Below, piece after piece: positions 5,584 to 6,145 of a stretch of 6,145 bases of DNA. The position numbers and the translations under genes were made by a program. This stretch comes from Methylococcaceae bacterium. Its GTDB lineage: Bacteria; Pseudomonadota; Gammaproteobacteria; Methylococcales; Methylococcaceae. The stretch is from positions 1 to 6,145 of the forward strand of contig JAJRDJ010000349.1 of the NCBI GenBank assembly GCA_028678445.1, in the 5' to 3' direction. The notes under the pieces were generated by a model. That model searched no databases, was not told the DNA's origin, and was given only the letters and a program-made list of their open reading frames with translations. The first letter of the stretch is position 1. Every line of letters starts with the position of its first letter.

Positions 5584-5907
5584 CTAATCGTGGAACCGGG
5601 CGGCACGTTCCCGTGACAGCTGGCATTCCAGTTCGCTGATACGTTCGAGCAGGGAAAACCCCAGGGCCAGCGCGTGCAGATCGAGCTTAATATCGAGATC
5701 CTCCTGTAACCGCCGCAAGCGCCTGGCCAGCGCCATCGCGTGCGGGTTGAATACCCATTCCGCGGCCGATGTACCCGAGGGCGAGAGAACGCCAAGTTCG
5801 ACCAGTTCACTGACCTGATCCTGAGAAAGCCCGGAAACCTGGGTAAATTCGCCGAGGCTCAACCAAGTGATCTCGGCCTTGATTATGGTGCTAGCTTGTT
5901 GTGGCAT
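5584..5907 (-). CDS. cbpM: CbpM, modulator of the DnaJ-like co-chaperone CbpA
   Basis: 107 residues from the ATG at 5907, close to E. coli CbpM (about 101). The protein binds the J-domain of CbpA and inhibits its co-chaperone activity in the cytoplasm. Residues 16-44 (L-S-L-G-E-F-T through V-E-L-G-V-L-S-P) form the MerR-like helix-turn-helix typical of the family. W-V-F at 51-53 matches the conserved strand before the helical region, and 58-105 is an Arg/Leu/Glu-rich helical part likely to coil. I chose 5907 because GAGGGG lies six bases upstream; the ATG at 5913 touches that site. The ribosome site overlaps the cbpA stop codon (TGAGGGG), so the two genes are very probably co-transcribed, with 10 bases between them. 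Confidence 0.92.
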   Translation of the reverse strand: MPQQASTIIKAEITWLSLGEFTQVSGLSQDQVSELVELGVLSPSGTSAAEWVFNPHAMALARRLRRLQEDLDIKLDLHALALGFSLLERISELECQLSRERAARFHD

Positions 5908-5917
5908 GATCATCCCC

Positions 5918-6145
5918 TCAGTGGCCTTTGGTCGACCCGGAAAAGTGGCCGCGCGGGTTAAAGTTCGAGGCGGAAGCCAGTTCCTGATAGAGCACTTTCT
6001 CGCGCTCGGTAAGATGGGCTGGCGTGGCAATTTGGACGATTGCGAACAAATCACCGTGGCCAGATCCGGGTTTGGGCAACCCCTTGCCAGACAGACGCAT
6101 CTTGCGGTCAGAGGGCGTACCCGCTGGAATCTTGAGACTAACCGA
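5918..6145 (-). CDS. cbpA: CbpA, DnaJ-like co-chaperone, C-terminal part only (runs off the right edge)
   Basis: The last 75 codons of a minus-strand gene whose start lies beyond the window; base 6145 falls on a codon boundary. The visible part is the end of the second C-terminal substrate-binding domain of DnaJ/CbpA proteins: S-L-K-I-P-A-G-T (about 3-10), then M-R-L-S-G-K-G-L-P, then G-H-G-D-L-F-A-I-V and L-T-E-R-E. The closing segment with F-N-P-R resembles the end of E. coli CbpA (F-D-P-R). The following cbpM gene supports CbpA rather than DnaJ itself. It stimulates DnaK in the cytoplasm; E. coli CbpA also binds curved DNA. The J-domain is outside the window. Confidence 0.92.
   Translation of the reverse strand, partial: SVSLKIPAGTPSDRKMRLSGKGLPKPGSGHGDLFAIVQIATPAHLTEREKVLYQELASASNFNPRGHFSGSTKGH

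Noticed and set aside
5584..6054. Long version of CbpM starting at 6054 (156 codons)
   Set aside because: The extra N-terminus lies entirely within the cbpA coding region in another frame. The ATG at 5907 has a well-spaced ribosome site and gives the family's usual length.

Overview
The window is a stretch of a moderately GC-rich proteobacterial chromosome. A gamma- or betaproteobacterium fits best, judging from the cbpA-cbpM chaperone pair and the Gram-negative signal peptides and lipobox. The lineage cannot be fixed from sequence alone. A copper cluster beside an ammonium transporter recalls ammonia- or methane-oxidising and other chemolithotrophic bacteria, but no amo, pmo, nir or hao gene is present, so this is only a hint.

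Layout, left to right. Bases 1-192 (minus strand) are the 5' end of a lipoprotein gene that runs off the left edge. Bases 193-622 are a divergent intergenic region with several inverted repeats and a good sigma70-like promoter (475-503) facing right. Bases 623-3954 (plus strand) are a compact three-gene operon: a small exported beta-rich protein with a C-terminal membrane anchor, a membrane-anchored multicopper oxidase with a full set of copper ligands, and a membrane-anchored single-domain cupredoxin. The last two overlap by four bases (ATGA), and a strong hairpin at 3963-4002 closes the operon. Bases 4003-4300 are non-coding with three small dyads. Bases 4301-5503 (plus) encode an Amt-family ammonium transporter. 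A UUCG-capped hairpin lies in the 80-base gap where amt converges with cbpM (5584-5907, minus) and the 3' end of cbpA (5918-6145, minus).

How the genes may work together. The three operon products share one plan: Sec signal peptide, periplasmic domain, one C-terminal transmembrane helix and a short basic cytoplasmic tail. They look like a copper redox or copper-handling module held on the periplasmic face of the inner membrane. The oxidase carries its type 1 copper in the first cupredoxin domain and none in the second, the ligand layout of 'type C' two-domain multicopper oxidases such as Nitrosomonas europaea blue copper oxidase. It also has a long N-terminal extension and a membrane tail. 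The cupredoxin could pass electrons to or from the oxidase, or deliver copper to it. The substrate is unknown. The module is the most interesting part of the window. The amt gene is a separate transcription unit and cbpAM is an ordinary housekeeping pair.
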